Under the pieces are notes generated by a model, which worked only from the letters and a program-made list of their open reading frames with translations, ran no database searches and had not been told where the DNA came from. Positions 25,012-37,444 of a stretch of DNA of 64,000 bases are shown here, piece after piece. The stretch comes from Quillaja saponaria (lineage: Eukaryota > Streptophyta > Magnoliopsida > Fabales > Quillajaceae), in contig CM055606.1 of NCBI GenBank assembly GCA_029379385.1, positions 1,178,001 to 1,242,000 of the forward strand, in the 5' to 3' direction. The position numbers were made by a program, and so were the translations under genes. Within the stretch, counting starts at the first letter, position 1, and the number at the start of each line of letters is the position of its first letter.

Positions 25012-26163
25012 TACAAAATACAATATATCATTTACCTTTATTATCTTTATCAGATTTGCCACGTTAACTGCAACTCTCCTTCTCTAGTTCTCTAATCTCA
25101 TTTCATTGCTCTGCTGCAAGACTTTCATTCACACAACACACTATAAAATGTCAGCCCCTTTGTCAGTTCCTACATTAGACAGTAACCTTTGCTTTGCTTT
25201 TCTTGCAGGACTGGAGAAGATGGAATTGAAAGGATACGCAGCTTTCAAATGGGTTTAATTTCCTCTGCATGGTTATTATCTCCAAGTCTTCGGCTGGGAC
25301 AGTTCAATGTTACCTATGACAAGAAGCCCTCATCATTAATGGGCAGAGAATGATTCTTTTATCTGGGTCAGTTCACTATCCCAGAAGCCCGCCTGAGGCA
25401 TAAGATATTACTATGGCTTCCCCAAATACCACTTTCAAAGTAATTGAAGTGGTTGAACTGTCGAATATGTAAATTGTAAAATTAAGGTGATTACATATAT
25501 AAAATATGTAGATGTGGGAAGGTCTCATCCAGAATACTAAAGATGGTGGTCTTGATGTCATAGACAACTATGTGTTTTGGAACCTTCTCCAAGGCAATGT
25601 ACTTTTCTGTTTTGTCTATGCTTTTCATATTATGTTTCCAATCATAATTATTGTAATGTTGATATGTACTTAAATGAATTTCTTCTCCCAATTTTAGTAT
25701 AATTTTGAGGGAAATATGATAAGCAAATTTCTTTGTTTAATTATACCTTTGTCAAGCAATAGCTGGTGGAACTTTTCTAGTACTATGATATGATCAGCTG
25801 TTAATTGAGATTTCAATCCAACCAGTTATTGCAACAGGCACCAGCCGCATTTGCAACCATTCAAACTGCTGCCAAGGCAGGAGCTCCAGCTAGTCAGCTA
25901 CTGCTTCTTTTGGAGGGAAGCTGATCCTTACCGAGTTACTAACTAGTGCTTGGTCTGCTTTCTTAGCTTGTTGCTTACGCACACTATCAGGGCCTGATCA
26001 CCTCGCAACTTTGGCTCGACAAGGTCTATATGTCGTACTCAAATGGAAAGTGCTGTTGTAAGAGCCCTTTGGGGCTGTCAGCTGTGGCCCTGAATATGAT
26101 ACTGATTAGGACCACCACTATGCATTAAAAACTCTGTTGACCACTTATCAACGTACTCTATAC

Positions 26164-26261
26164 AACATTAATGTTGTTAGATGGAGTCTATATTAATTTG
26201 TCATCTTATGTCAACATTAATGTTGTTAGGTGAAGTCTATATTAATTTGTCATCTTATGTC
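26164..26261 (+). repeat. Tandem 49-bp duplication inside the pseudogene insert
   Basis: Two copies of a 49-bp unit starting aacattaatgttgttag (26164-26212 and 26213-26261) with very few differences. The second copy is also the outer end of a long inverted repeat. Confidence 0.85.
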
Positions 26262-27156
26262 TTAGGACTCACATGGGCATGTAAATTATTTCTTTCAGAG
26301 ACCTCTAATTTAGTAATTTCATTAATAGGCTACTTAGGTTCTCTTGACCACCGCAAGCATTATCTTTTAACCCGAGTATTCACAATATTATCCAGCTTTC
26401 CAAACAATCGTCCAAGCCAACAATCAATCACGTCACTCTATTGAAAAGGGAATGTCCAAAGAGTCTATACGGCAGCAAACTGTCTATGAAACAATCATAT
26501 TGGCTCACAACTCATCGAAAATATATGTTCATATATTAGTGCCTCATGTGCTATATATGTTTCTCAATCAATAAAGTTAGAATTAAATCAATTTTTTTTT
26601 AAATTTATAATTTATGCAATCTAAACTCTCTATACTTGCATATTTTGATTAAGATTTTGTTTCTTATTCGATGTCATTGTGCAATTAGCCACCTACAAAC
26701 AACAATTGCTTCTTTTATTATAATTTAAATTGGTTTAACTAAACTAGAAATATGTAAACCTTGTTAAATATATGTTTGAAATAAAAACTAAACAGATCAT
26801 CACGTAGCTCAGTGACACGGTATATCTTCTTCACCATATATATCTAACAGTTTGATGAAAAAATATCAACTAAATAGATCAAATAATTTGGTGACTTGAA
26901 ATAAATCCATCGACCCTATTTATTTTTTTACAATGAAAGCTGTTAACAGTGTTTTCTTGCAGAATTTCAAACCAATTGCATAAATATCATTTATAGGGAT
27001 AGACTTTGTAATCTGGGCCCCTTTTAGTCGAGAATATTTTTTTTTTCTCAAGAGAACCAAGAAGCCTGTTAATAAAATTACTAAATTAAAGGTCATTTGA
27101 AAGAAATAATTTGCATGACCTAAGGCATAAGATGACAAAGTTTCACCTAACAACAT
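26219..27156. repeat. Imperfect inverted repeat, arms about 110-130 bp, 700 bp apart
   Basis: The arm 26219-26348 reads tgttgttaggtgaa...ggttctcttga. The arm 27048-27156 on the opposite strand reads the same text with scattered changes and one deletion. The 700 bp between them contains no recognisable gene. This could be two head-to-head copies of a repeat or the remains of a fold-back element. Confidence 0.75.
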
Positions 27157-29686
27157 TGTCTGGAATAAGTTAAAAAAATTAGTCAGCGATTTCACGCGAT
27201 CTAACTGGTCAATGTAACTTTTAATAAAGATGGGTTGTTTTTAACGCTATTATATGTCTAAAATGACCTATGATGCACCAAAAATAAAAATCGCGGCACC
27301 TGCTCCAAATTGAGATAATCCGAACTTGGGGTACAAGAGTTGTAGGCCTTACCCTGCTTCATTGGTGTTCTGGGAATAAAGTAAGCTTCAGAATTGCCAA
27401 CTCCTTGCCATAGAAATGGTGAATGTGATGTTAAATTGTTAGTGTTGAAACACAAAAACCAGACAGTAGATAGGAAGAAGATTGGGTTTGCTACTTTTCC
27501 CACTGGGATAGTTCGTAGTTCACAACCAAATGCGCTGGTGATGTTATTGCCTAATGTTCTACCTTGCAACTGTATTAGTATGGGAAGCTATAAAATGTTT
27601 ACAGGTGCATTAGTCAAGCATTAAAAATCTAAAGGTGCGAGTGCCTAGAATCACTTAGAAACTCACTTGGGCTTCTTCCCTTGTAGCAATTGCTGTTAGT
27701 TTTGTCATTATTATTAGCAGTTTTTTGGGTTTAGTCTGTATTTATATATCTTAATTTACCCACAGAAGATCCTCATTTTACTACTATCATTTCGTTGTTA
27801 AGAAAAAGGCATTTTGAGTTTTTCAATTGTTTATAGAGTGGTTTATGGTCTTTAAAAAAATTATTTTGAGAAGATCACCATTTTGTCAAAATTCAAACCT
27901 TCACTATTAAGAAACCTATTTGACTATATAAGCATGACCTAGTAAATATGACTATTTGACTAGATAAGCATTACTTGTAATTTGTGGATGAGACAAAAAA
28001 AAACTTTGGACAAAAGCTTTAAAGTATGGAGGTGCCCATTTCTTATAAATAGGACTTATGCTATTGATTTGTATATATTGAGTTGAAACACCAAGTTTAT
28101 TTGAAAAGAGGAAAAATACTTGAGTACAGAAACTCCAAATTTGTGTGAGAGAAATATTTTGTTCAAGAGTTCTATTTTGTTGTGTGAGTTTTGTAATCAA
28201 AGTTTATTAATAATATATTATTGTGAGCTCATTACGCTTCCAACACATTTAAGTATCTTGCTATATGTGTTTTTGAAAGTGTGTAAACTTCCTATATTAA
28301 ACTGATTTTTACATTTCTCCTATGTGATTCTTTAAATCTAGATCATAATGTTTTCAAAACAATCATGATTCACCTGTAAACATGTCAACTTTAACTTGCA
28401 GGTCCATTTTGATGCACCAGAAGGAGATGAATCCTTGGCTTAGACATGAGTAGCATATTGGTTGCATACTTTCCGAGCAATTCTACAATTTAGTATTCGA
28501 TGGAACTAGATAAACCCACAGCTAGATTATGCACAAAGCTACAGGCACAGAGCTAAACAGAACATAATGAATTTGCAGTTACACCACAATGCTATTTATA
28601 TCAAGGACTGCTTTTGATCAGAGATCCTAAGTTTGGCCATCTGAAGGAACTACACAAGGCTATTATGTAAGGGAGCTCTGGTTACTGCCGACCCTACCAT
28701 CACAACCTTAAGGGCTTAAAAAAAGGTGAGCTATCGTTTTAGAGTAAGAATTATTTCGGCAATCATGGATGGGATATTGTTCAGGTAAGAAGAGAAGATG
28801 TTATGGTAGAGGAAAATTTATTCACCTCCAGCTCAGGAGAGTGTGGAGTTGTCTCAAACTGCAATCCACAATCACCTACAAGACCTCACCCAATTGGGGC
28901 CTAGCTCTGAAAGACTGTACCAAAACCTTATATTATAGTAGAGCATTTACATAAGACTTGTTTATCTAAATAGTGTGGAACTTTACATCTTCTTCGTTAT
29001 GGTCATCATTCGGTTTAAAGAATCTCCGTTCTAGAACCGTACGTGAGATTTTCATCTCATACAACTCCTTCTTTATGTGTATAATAATAAAAATACATAT
29101 AATCAAAATGCAATATTTTCATTATGAACTGAGCAGGGCTAGTGTTTTTACAAGAAATCTCTAGCCAACCTTCCTGTAAAAGTTCTTTTCTTAGCATCAA
29201 GTATGTTGACCTAAGTTAACATTAAACATACTCTAACACTCCCCTCAAGTTAGAGCATCTTCTCAAACTTGTTCAAATAAAATCCAAGTAATTAAGACTC
29301 TTAACACTCTCCTCTAACAAAAAATTACATCAACTTTCACTCGACTCACTACATACCTAAAGGAGAACGACATATGTCTCTAAAAAGAATGACACAAACA
29401 ACATGTGCTTGTTGGTTCACAACCAACATAAATTGTCACTTGGCAACAACTTCTTTGATTGGAAAACAACATCAGGCTACTTCAGAATCGGTGATGTAAA
29501 TAACAACGAGCATGAAATGTTAGAAAGTACTCTTCAATCTTAAACGGGAGTTGTGTCAAATGACTAAATAACCAACAAACATCAAGATGAACTAATTCAA
29601 ATAGCAGCTAAAACTTCAAACATCCAAGTTATCAGGAGAATGGCTAAGCAAGTGATAGGTAGAAGTAGTAAAAGTCTCATTCTTAA

Positions 29687-29930
29687 GGCTGAGTTTGATA
29701 ATGTTTTTCAAGAGAATTTAGTGGCTTTTTAAAAATCACAACACCCAAAAGCTGTTTGGTTAGTTATTTTTTAAAGATGCTTTTTCTATTGCTTAAAAAA
29801 AGTTAAGGGTACTTTTAGAAGTACACCATGAGATACTTTTAAAAATTGGTTGCAATTTTTTGACAGCTAATTTTACACAACTGAAAGCTACATTGACTTT
29901 TTAAAAGTCATAACATTACTAAACTCAGCC
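29687..29930. mobile_element. MITE-like element with terminal inverted repeats
   Basis: The left end GGCTGAGTTTGATAATGTT and the right end, read on the other strand as GGCTGAGTTTAGTAATGTT, are inverted repeats of about 19 bp with two mismatches. The interior (244 bp in all) is non-coding with more weak self-complementarity. Ends of the type ggctgagtttggtaa are typical of small hAT- or Harbinger-related MITEs. A clear target-site duplication was not found, so the superfamily is open. Confidence 0.75.
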
Positions 29931-30329
29931 TTAGAAACCCTTAGACAAAAGGGCCAGGCTTATTGATTCTATCATGCACAACAGTAACTCTAATCCTATC
30001 AAAAAGATCAACAAGAATAATAACGGAAAGAGTATGCAGGTTCCAAAAACCTTCACAAAAAATAAAAAGGGTTAATTTTAAGCTCCTCTTCACCCCTCTA
30101 AAAAGGTCTGAATTATGTTCCTTAAAGGACCTAAACTCAACCAGTTATCCAACCAAGAATTAATTTGAACACCATTCCTAACAACCTATTGCTAACCCAT
30201 GTCAAAATATTATTCTAATAATAATTATATTATATCTTTTCTATTTAAACATAAAAATATTAAATTACCACATCTATATTAATTGCTGACTTGATTTAAG
30301 TATAGACTTATTCTTATTTTGAGATAAGC

Positions 30330-30776
30330 AATAAAAAAATTAGTCATTATAATAACTTTTTTGAAATTCTATTAAGTTGAGTCATTTTTGTGTTTAAACG
30401 GAGACAAATTAAATTTTGTTTATTCATATACATGTAAGTTGTATTATTGTTTAGTAAAGTATAAAGAGTTGGAGTAAATTAAGAATCTTTGTGTAGGAAA
30501 AACAAATTTTATTTTAAATTTGAATGTGCAGAAATTTCTTTTGTTAAGCAAAATTGGTCAAAGAAATTAGTTCTTATAATAATTTTTTGATGTCCTCTTT
30601 CTTTAAGTTTAAGTCATTTTTGTTTATAAATGAAAATAAATTAAATTAGTTTTATTTATGTACATGTAAAATATATTATTATTTGATAAAATATAGAGAG
30701 TGACAGTAAATTAAGAATATTTTTATTTAGGAAAAAAAAAATTTCTTTAGGAATTAGATTGAAAATGTAGAAAGTT
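30330..30776. repeat. Diverged tandem duplication, unit about 220 bp
   Basis: Units at about 30330-30553 and 30554-30776 share the order taattataataactttttt, gagtcatttttgt, aaattaaatt, tacatgtaa, attattgttt, gtaaattaagaat and a run of A. Both are non-coding and strongly AT-rich. Confidence 0.65.
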
Positions 30777-31590
30777 ATAATTTACATAATTAACTTAGGA
30801 AAGACGTGAGAGAATTAGTAAGTGATGTAATAAAATATTATAATTTAAAAGAGATGAGAGAGAATTAATAGATGATGTAGCACGATAATATATCAAAATA
30901 TTATATATATTTATTAATAATGTGTCAATATTATATTATTTTAATTTCTAAATATCAATTATATTATATCTTATAGACAGATAACATAGCCTCCCTTATT
31001 TATGACAAATGAATCAACCAGATTACCTCTTCTACTATACTTAGCTTTAACCATTCTGCCCAACAACCATGATCACCTTTAAACAATTTCCAAGTAAGGT
31101 TTCTCAATCTATCTTCTTTAAGCCCCAAACCCCCTTTAGCTTTGCTAAAGGTGACCTTGTCCCAATGCAGCTGAAACAAATTCTAAGAAGAAAAAAAAAA
31201 GGTGAAAGATTATACATGTTTTTTTTTTTTTTTTCCTTATCTTGAAGAAAGAAAAAATGAACTGGGTATGGAAAAAAAGGTATAAAAGAGTTGTAATAAA
31301 CAAAATTACCAAATACTTTGAAATGAGCAAAAATAAAAGAAAAAAAATTTATGATGGACAAAATTACCAAATATTATCAATCATCTACCTTTATTACCTC
31401 TGGCAGATTGCTGAAACTTTTATCTGTCTTTTTTCTTACATATCCTCCCATATCTTCTTTTGGTCCATCTGTTGCTGTAGTCATCTACTCAACGACAATG
31501 TATTCAGCCTTAATGCATATTTGGCGGTGACTACGTTACAATTCTCGCTCCCTAATTTCATTTCATTGCCCTTCTGTAAGACTCTCCTTC

Positions 31591-31610
31591 ACATACTATA
31601 TATGTCAGCC
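31591..31610 (+). promoter_or_regulatory. TATA box of the beta-galactosidase gene
   Basis: ctatatatg at 31595-31604 precedes tcagccccttgtcagttcct, a block also kept in the broken copy (25142 onwards). It leaves a 5' UTR of about 140 bp before the ATG at 31774. Confidence 0.55.
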
Positions 31611-31773
31611 CCTTGTCAGTTCCTAAACTAGACAGCAATACAGTTCAAGACAAAGAGACAGCTCAGTTTTGCTTGCTAGGTGGTGATTACGAACAATCTC
31701 TTTCTTCCAACATATTCACTGTTTCTTCTCTAAAATTTCCATCCTTTGCTTCACATTAGGTGTGCAGTAGAAC

Positions 31774-34700
31774 ATGGAGTTGGAAGCATACTCAGCTTTC
31801 AAATGGGTTTTCCTCTGCACGGTGTTGTCATCTCTAAGTCTTCAGCTGGGACAGTGCAATGTTACCTATGACAAGAAAGCCCTAATCATTAATGGGCAGA
31901 GGAGGATTCTCTTTTCTGGGTCAGTACACTATCCCAGAAGTACGCCTGAGGTATAAGATATTACTATGGCTTCCCAATTACAGTTTTATATGTAATTGAA
32001 CATGTGTATTGCAAAATTATTTTGATAGTTTTTGTTGTGCACATAATGTAGATGTGGGAAGGTCTCATCCAGAAGGCTAAAGATGGTGGTCTGGATGCCA
32101 TAGACACCTATGTGTTTTGGAACCTTCATGAGCCTTCTCCGGGAAATGTGCTTTTCTGTTTTGTCTGTGCTTTTCATATTATGTTCCCAATCATAATTTT
32201 TCTCTTGAATTCTGTACTTAATATGAATTTCTTCTACCGATTTTAGTATAATTTTGAGGGAAGATATGATTTGGTTCGGTTCATCAAGATAGTCCAGAAA
32301 GCTGGGCTATACGTGCATCTACGAATTGGGCCTTATATTTGTGCAGAATGGAATTTTGGGTAATGTTTCTTTTCATGATCATTGATCAAGATTGCATCAT
32401 ATGGTGCGCGATGGGGTTAATTTGTTCAGAAAATCAATGTTAGTTCTATTTCATCTTTGTTAGGGGGTTTCCCGTTTGGCTGAAATTTGTTCCAGGAATC
32501 AGCTTCAGAACAGATAATGAACCATTCAAGGTAAATAATACCAAAAAATAAAGTGATTAGCTGATCACGCTGTTACAATTGTTTATAGAGTCCCTTTCTT
32601 ATGTAGTCAATTAGAATTTTCTACTGACCCTGAGAACTAAATGTTTCTATCATGCATCTGGTTTGCAGTCGGCAATGCAGAAGTTCACCCAAAAAATAGT
32701 CCAGTTGATGAAGGATAATAACTTCTTTGAGTCTCAAGGCGGTCCCATAATCCTCTCTCAAGTATGGTCAATAGTTATTCAACAAGGATTCCAATTATCT
32801 TTCATTAATGCTAGTTGTTCCTGTTGGTCTAGTGGCACCTGGTATCCTGCCTATCTTAGAAGTCCAAATGGTCGATTCTCCGGCCTTGGGGTTTATTCCC
32901 CTTCTCCCACCTTGATAAAAAAAAAAAAATTGCTCCTGTTGTATATTTGTTCCATTTTTCTGAATTTATATCATATACCGGAATATTTAATTGTCACATA
33001 TCTTATTTTTACGAAGGTTTGTTTATATGCAGATTGAGAATGAGCATGGTCTGCTGAGCAAGGCATTTGGAAGTTCGGGTCATGCATACATGACTTGGGC
33101 AGCTAGTATGGCTGTTGGAATGGGTACAGGGGTTCCTTGGGTTATGTGCAAGGAAGACGACGCCCCAGACCCAGTGGTAAGCAGATTCATATTTATTATG
33201 TATAAACTCCATAGCTTCTGAAGTTGATATATATTATAAATTTAGATGAAATTTCATATTGGGTGCCATTGTATGATTTAGTATTCCATTGTATGATTTA
33301 GTATTCCATGGAACTAGATAAACCCACAGCTGTATTATGCACAAAGCTACAGGCAAAGAACTAAACTGAAGAAAATGATTATGCAGTATGCAGTTTTACA
33401 CAATTCTATTTTATATCAAGGGTTGATTTTGATTTATGGGGAAAGCACATTTGGTGACAGATAAACACATGCAATGGTTTTTATTGTGACTATTTCTCTC
33501 CAAACAAACCTTACAAACCTACACTATGGACTGAGGCTTGGACTGGCTGGTATCTTGACAACTTGACATCTGTCATCATTTCTGAACTTGTGCTGCATAA
33601 CAAGTAAACTTATTTTTCTCTATCTCCATTAAAAGGTTTACAGAATTTGGTGGACCTATTCACGAGAGACCAGTTGAAGATTTGGCATTTGCAGTTGCTC
33701 GGTTCATTCAGAAGGGAGGATCCTTTGTCAATTATTACATGGTCAGTTCCAATCAGATTTCCTCTTCCTTTGTTACTATGAAACATCAACACCAGTAATG
33801 ATTTTCACAAAATTCCAACAATAGTATGTTGGAAAAGGAATGATTTCTTCAGGCGAATTGGAGAAAATAAGCACTTGTAAAATTGTGAGAAGGCTTAATA
33901 AAAATATCAAAACCTTATAGCAGATAAGTAGCTTCAGACTTATGATGCAAGACATTTTTCACTTTAGGTCTGACCTTTTTTGTTACCAAAGGGAATAAGA
34001 AATCTTTTCTGGAGTCAGTATATAAAACTCGGAGCGTAACCCAAATCAACTGATATAGTGAAGTTAGAAAAATGAGCTTGTACTATATTTATACTCTGCA
34101 GTACCATGGAGGAACTAACTTCGGCAGAACAGCTGGCGGCCCTTTCATTACTACCAGTTATGACTATGATTCTCCAATTGATGAATATGGTGAGGTTTGA
34201 GACCCCAGGATCAGCTTTAGTTTATAAATTTTATTTAAATTGTTTATGAAGGTTGAATTATTGACTGAAGTGATTTGGGTATTTTTCTTAGGTTTGATTA
34301 GAGATCCTAAGTATGGCCATCTGAAGGAACTCCACAAGGCTGTTAAGTTATGTGAGAGAGCTCTGGTTACTGCTGACCCTACCATTACAACTTTAGGAGC
34401 TTATAAAAAGGTAAGCTGTTGCTTGAGTAAGAATTATGTAGTCAATCATGGGATATTGTTCAGGCAAGAAGAGGAGATGGGATTTTGGTGTCAGGTTATG
34501 GTTCTATCCAGGCCACAATAAAAATTTTCTACTGGTCCCAGGTTATGGTTCTATCCCTGGCCACAACAAAATCTCTCTATTGGTTCTTGAGAAGTTGCTT
34601 CTGTGACTTCACTTTCACATCCACCTTCAATTCTGTTGTAACGATTCATTATCAGATAGTTTATTATCATAATTTCCAGACCCGTCTCATTGTTCACATT

Positions 34701-37444
34701 TTCCTCCAGGCATATGTATTCTCCTCCAGCTCAGGGGAGTGTGCAGCTTTTCTCTCAAACTACAATCCAAGATCAGCTACAAGTGTGACCTTTAAAGGCA
34801 TGCACTACAACCTGCCCCCATGGTCCATCAGTGTCCTTCCTGATTGCAAAAGTGTAGTATTTAACACTGCCACAGTAAGTCATACGGACAATGACTATAT
34901 CTTTGATGGGCATTTTGACTTTTAAAATAAGCTGTTTGGTTTCATCTGTCTTTTATCTTTATATAGCAGAAAATTCATCTACCACACTTATCTTAAATGC
35001 CAAACGTCATAATAGTGTGTCTCAGCCAACAACATTGGCTACTTTGAACATCATTTCAGGAGACACTTCCTCCGGAGTCTTTTCTTTTCTAACCCAGCCA
35101 GATTTCAATTGCAGGTCAGGGTTCAAACATCTCGGTTGCAAATGTTGCCTGCTAATGTTCAGTTTCTCCCATGGGAAGCATTTAATGAAGAGATACCTTC
35201 AGTAAATGGCAATTCAACAATCACAGCCTTTGGTCTCTTGGAGCAGTTGAAGATTACCAGAGATACAAGTGACTATCTCTGGTACACAACCAGGTGAAGT
35301 TGAACTCAAGTAATCTTTCCCTTTATATAATACTTACGGTAACCATCAATTCTTACCAATCACATAATGTTTCCAGTGTCAATATAAACTCATCTGAGTC
35401 ATTTCTTCGTGCTGCCCAACATCCCACTCTCACAGTACAGTCAACTGGCCATGGTTTGCATGTATTCATAAATGGACATCTTTCAGGTGCATTATTGAGC
35501 TGCTAATTTTAGAGAGAGAGAAACAAACTGGACTATGCTATGCCCTTGAGCTCGTTTTTAAAAAGGTGCAACTTTTTTTTTTTTTTTGTAATGGCACTGA
35601 AGTTACCAAATCTTAATTGTGCTTTGATGACAGGATCAGCGTTTGGGACACGCAAGAACCCAAGATTTACTTTTTCAGGGAATGTTAATCTGCAGGCAGG
35701 AATAAACATATTATCAATACTCAGTATAGCAGTTGGATTGCCAGTTAACTCTCCAAACTTTGTTAGATTACCAATTATCAGCATCTGCATACTCTACTGT
35801 TAATGAATTTCACAATAAGCTAGTCTAGCATACGCCATGAGGATTTCGAAAGAAAAAAGGGATCAACATTTTTAATTTCATCAATATGAAAGTTGAGAAA
35901 TTTTGATTTCATCCAAATTCAAACACGCAGTCTGACATCTTCTGTTTGCTTATAAGCCAAGTTGCATGTATTTACCTTTTCCTTCTCCTTGTTGAAGAAT
36001 GCTGGTACACATTTTGAGACTTGGAACATAGGAGTCCTTGGACCAGTTGTTTTAGATGGGCTAGATCAGGGCAAGAGAGACCTGTCTATGCAAAAATGGT
36101 CGTACAAGGTTATTGAATATCACTTCTATGCTTTGATGAATTTTTCTTTAATGACTCTGTCTCATAGATGTAAATTAGTCCAGGTTGGACTTAAAGGGGA
36201 AACTATGAATCTGTATTATCCAGATCCAGTATCGTCAGTTGACTGGATTCAAACATCATTAGCAACACAAATACAGCAGCCACTGGAATGGTACAAGGTA
36301 TGGGAACATAGCACATACTGAATTACTATAAATTAGTTTTGACCAAAAGGATTTTGTCTCCCCTTATGCCCTTAAATTGTTTTTTATGCTTCTCCTATAT
36401 GATTCTTTTAATCTAGATGCAGTCCAATTAATGTTTTCAAAACAATCATGCTTCCCCTGTTAACATATCAACTTCAACCTGCAGGTTCATTTTGACGCAC
36501 CAGAAGGAGATGAACCCTTGGCTTTAGACATGAGCAGCATGGGGAAGGGTCAAGTATGGATCAATGGGCAAAGCATTGGAAGATACTGGACTATTAATGC
36601 TAATGGCAATTGCAGTGTATGCAGTTATTCCAATACATTCCGGCCTACAAAGTGTCAATTGGGTTGTGGCCACCCAACTCAACGATGGTAAAATGGTCCC
36701 AAATGACTCTCTTATGAAGAGAATAAATCACTTAGCAAATTATACTAACTCAAAAATGTATTACTATGTATAATCCATCTAAATTATGTATATTTAGGTA
36801 CTATGTTCCTCGTTCTTGGCTGAAACCTAGACAAAATCTCTTAGTGGTTTTCGAGGAAATAGGTGGGGATGCATCAAAAATTGTTCTTGTAAAAAGATCA
36901 TTCACAAGCTTGTATAGTGAAGTCTCTGAAGATCACCCAAGCTTTAAGAATTGGCATGTCACGAGTAATGGCAAACCAGAAGATGCAGACAAGCCTAAGG
37001 TTAGTCTACATTGTCCAGCTGGGCACTCCGTTTCTGCCATTAGATTTGCAAGCTTTGGAACTCCATCAGGAAAATGTGGTACATTCAAGCATGGTACCTA
37101 CCATGCTCCAAGTTCTCACACAGTCTTAGAGAAGGTAATCAGACTGCTTCAATTTGCTATTTTCACCCTTTCAATTTTCCAATGAGTCTAGAACTGATCA
37201 AGATTGATAATCAATAAAATCTAAGTTTATATTTTGTGCATTGAATCTGATTCATTTGTACTATCTTTATTTCCAGAAATGCATTGGTAAGCAGAAATGC
37301 TCGTTGACCATATCCAATGATAACTTTGGTGCAGACCCATGTCCAAATGTATTGAAAAAACTGTCAGTTGAAGCTGGGTGTGCTCCTATATCTAATTCAA
37401 AAGGAAGTCAAGGCAAGGAAATCAGAAGCCCAGATGGACAGTAA
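31774..37444 (+). CDS. Beta-galactosidase, GH35, with C-terminal galactose-binding lectin domain
   Basis: Nineteen exons close in frame to 862 residues: 31774-31950, 32052-32147, 32247-32359, 32464-32530, 32669-32761, 33033-33176, 33461-33549, 33636-33741, 34102-34189, 34292-34410, 34710-34874, 35115-35293, 35377-35486, 35634-35743, 35998-36108, 36184-36297, 36485-36687, 36798-37134 and 37277-37444. Residues 1-28 are a signal peptide ending LGQC, so the enzyme enters the secretory pathway and probably works in the cell wall on galactans or xyloglucan side chains. Acid/base Glu186 lies in SQIENEHG and nucleophile Glu255 in WTEAWTGW. His187 replaces the usual aromatic residue after ENE. Residues from about 750 form a Cys-rich SUEL-type lectin domain (SLHCPAGHS...SVEAGC). 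The domain set resembles Arabidopsis BGAL7/BGAL15. Donor gtgctt after exon 2 is weak but gives the family sequence. Confidence 0.93.
33269..33310 (+). repeat. 20-bp tandem duplication in beta-galactosidase intron 6
   Basis: The unit ccattgtatgatttagtatt is repeated directly. The neighbouring intron sequence is the one reused in the broken copy at 28490-28612. Confidence 0.85.

Larger units (their letters stand above)
25012..28870 (+). pseudogene. Broken and rearranged beta-galactosidase copy
   Basis: Segments match the intact gene at 31774-37444. The piece 25012-25722 matches its promoter, exon 1, exon 2 and the first bases of exon 3. After about 2.6 kb of unrelated DNA, 28305-28465 matches the start of exon 17 and the intron before it, 28490-28612 matches intron 6, 28612-28735 matches exon 10, and 28735-28870 matches exon 11 with internal deletions. 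Gene order would put the exon-17 piece last, so it has been moved. Damage in exon 1: the frame from the ATG at 25220 hits a stop after KWV (TAA near 25255), and one base is missing in the VTYDKK region. Exon 2 lacks the codons before the donor. The TATA box (25142-25148) and upstream sequence are kept, so transcription is possible, but no enzyme can be made. Confidence 0.88.
28871..31356. other. Repeat-rich spacer between the broken and the intact beta-galactosidase
   Basis: No gene seen. It contains a text resembling Copia LTR borders around 29228-29260 (aacactcccctcaagtt), a 244-bp MITE (29687-29930), a diverged tandem duplication at about 30330-30776, and AT-rich sequence with short repeats to 30970. 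From about 31357 the promoter shared with the broken copy begins. Confidence 0.5.

Noticed and set aside
27258..27624. Overlapping plus and minus frames of 76 and 103 residues, considered as a small gene
   Set aside because: No recognisable domain, no splice or promoter context, and the area is insert DNA within a pseudogene.
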